From: Actinomycetes bacterium | GTDB taxonomy: Bacteria > Actinomycetota > Thermoleophilia > RBG-16-64-13 | Direction: 5' to 3' | Assembly: GCA_021372435.1 (NCBI GenBank) | Contig: JAJFUK010000049.1 | Span: 1 to 34,720 of the forward strand | Length of the DNA: 34,720 nt | Shown here: one piece after another, positions 34,216 to 34,720 of the stretch | How the letters are laid out: every line of letters starts with the position of its first letter | Numbering within the stretch: position 1 is the first letter of the stretch | Position numbers and translations under genes: made by a program | Notes under the pieces: generated by a model | What the model saw: only the letters and a program-made list of their open reading frames with translations | What the model was told of the DNA's origin: nothing | Databases searched by the model: none

Positions 34216-34720
34216 TGACGCCGCCCACCCTCGTCAGACCGGCTCCGCAAAACCCGCGTCTCACCATACCCGAGGTCGACGTGCGTATCTGCCTTGGCAC
34301 CGGCGGAGTGGCAGCCGGCAGCCGGGAAGTCCTTAGAGCCTTCGAAGAGGAGCTGGCCCGGACGAACGTGCTGGCTGTGATCCGTCCCCGGGAGGACGAC
34401 TGCTCCGGGCGGTGCGCTTCGGTCACCGGGACCGGGTGCCAGGGACTCTGCGCCATGGACCCGCTGGTCGAGATCCATCTCAGGCGCAAGGGTGACCACT
34501 CAAAGATGACCTATGGGATGGTCACTCCGGCCATGGTTCCTGAGATCGTAGAGAAGCACATCTTGGGCGGTGAGCCCATCGAGAAGTGGCTCGTCCTTAC
34601 CGACGAAGGGCCGACTCCCTACAACTCGTTCTATGATGCCCAGGAGAAGCTGACCCTGCGGCACGTCGGGATCATCGACCCGGAGGACATCGACGACTAT
34701 CTCGAAGCGGGAGGCTATCA
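34215..34720 (+). CDS. NuoF/HydB-like flavin subunit, N-terminal part (runs off right edge)
   Basis: About 168 codons are visible from ATG 34215. The N-terminus is an extra thioredoxin-like ferredoxin domain, which complex I NuoF usually lacks but HydB/HndC-type subunits have: VRICLGTGGVAAGSREVL, then TGTGCQGLCAMDPLVEI. After it comes GEPIEKWLV and the linker to the FMN/NADH-binding domain (EKLTLRHVGIIDPEDIDDYL), which is where the 51-kDa fold begins. Cysteines are C26, C63, C67, C75 and C79. At the second ligand position of the usual C-x4-C, here C26-LGTG-31, residue 31 is Gly. The FMN, NADH and 4Fe-4S motifs lie beyond the window. Confidence 0.85.
   Translation, partial: MTPPTLVRPAPQNPRLTIPEVDVRICLGTGGVAAGSREVLRAFEEELARTNVLAVIRPREDDCSGRCASVTGTGCQGLCAMDPLVEIHLRRKGDHSKMTYGMVTPAMVPEIVEKHILGGEPIEKWLVLTDEGPTPYNSFYDAQEKLTLRHVGIIDPEDIDDYLEAGGY

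Overview
The window is a high-GC, gene-dense bacterial chromosome segment that reads as Actinobacteriota, probably a deep-branching lineage with anaerobic or facultative metabolism. Supporting signs are the sporulation-type regulator WhiA in a uvrC–ogt–rapZ–whiA cluster, the glycolytic run gap–pgk–tpiA–gpmI–secG, type A RNase P RNA, a UvrA zinc module with His at the second position (as in actinobacterial UvrA), and several genes whose -10 box lies so close to the start codon that the mRNA should be leaderless. A NuoE/NuoF-like pair at the right edge, of the kind found in soluble bifurcating hydrogenases and formate dehydrogenases, argues for anaerobic electron metabolism. An Fe-type superoxide dismutase argues for some oxygen exposure. 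No species assignment is possible from this sequence alone.

Layout, left to right. 1–93 (minus): the N-terminus of a probable IS630-type transposase running off the edge. 278–4533: uvrA and hflX, overlapping. 4562–7284 (minus): acyl-CoA dehydrogenase followed by an M42 aminopeptidase. 7417–16740: uvrC, ogt, rapZ, whiA, gap, pgk, tpiA, gpmI and secG, mostly overlapping or closely spaced. 16849–22655: a complete peptide ABC importer (oppA-B-C-D-F) with a strong hairpin between oppA and oppB. 22672–23101: rnpB. 23150–23340: an inverted pair of repeats. 23374–24708: a COG2403 P-loop protein related to cyclic 2,3-diphosphoglycerate synthetase. 24844–25440: sodB. 25643–26860: an MFS transporter. 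26933–30719: a small winged-helix-like protein, a YihY/BrkB membrane protein, murI, rph, rdgB and a zincin, all overlapping. 30753–31130 (minus): an XRE regulator. 31247–33476: larC and lipA. 33649–34720: nuoE-like and partial nuoF-like genes.

Most genes are core housekeeping: nucleotide excision repair (UvrA, UvrC) with direct alkylation repair (Ogt), the lower half of glycolysis, protein export (SecG), peptide uptake, cell-wall D-glutamate supply (MurI), tRNA 3' maturation (RNase P, RNase PH), nucleotide-pool cleaning (RdgB), and cofactor maturation (LipA, LarC).

The less ordinary content is mainly non-coding: a recurrent extended -10 motif TG(G/C)TAGAAT, a three-copy dispersed repeat beside rnpB and lipA, a perfect 15-bp palindrome inside an apparent insertion in uvrC, and an enlarged 23-bp helix in the 3' part of RNase P RNA. 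I found no CRISPR array, prophage, defence island or obvious new multi-gene system. The best candidates for undescribed biology are the repeat family, the COG2403 gene and the winged-helix/YihY pair.
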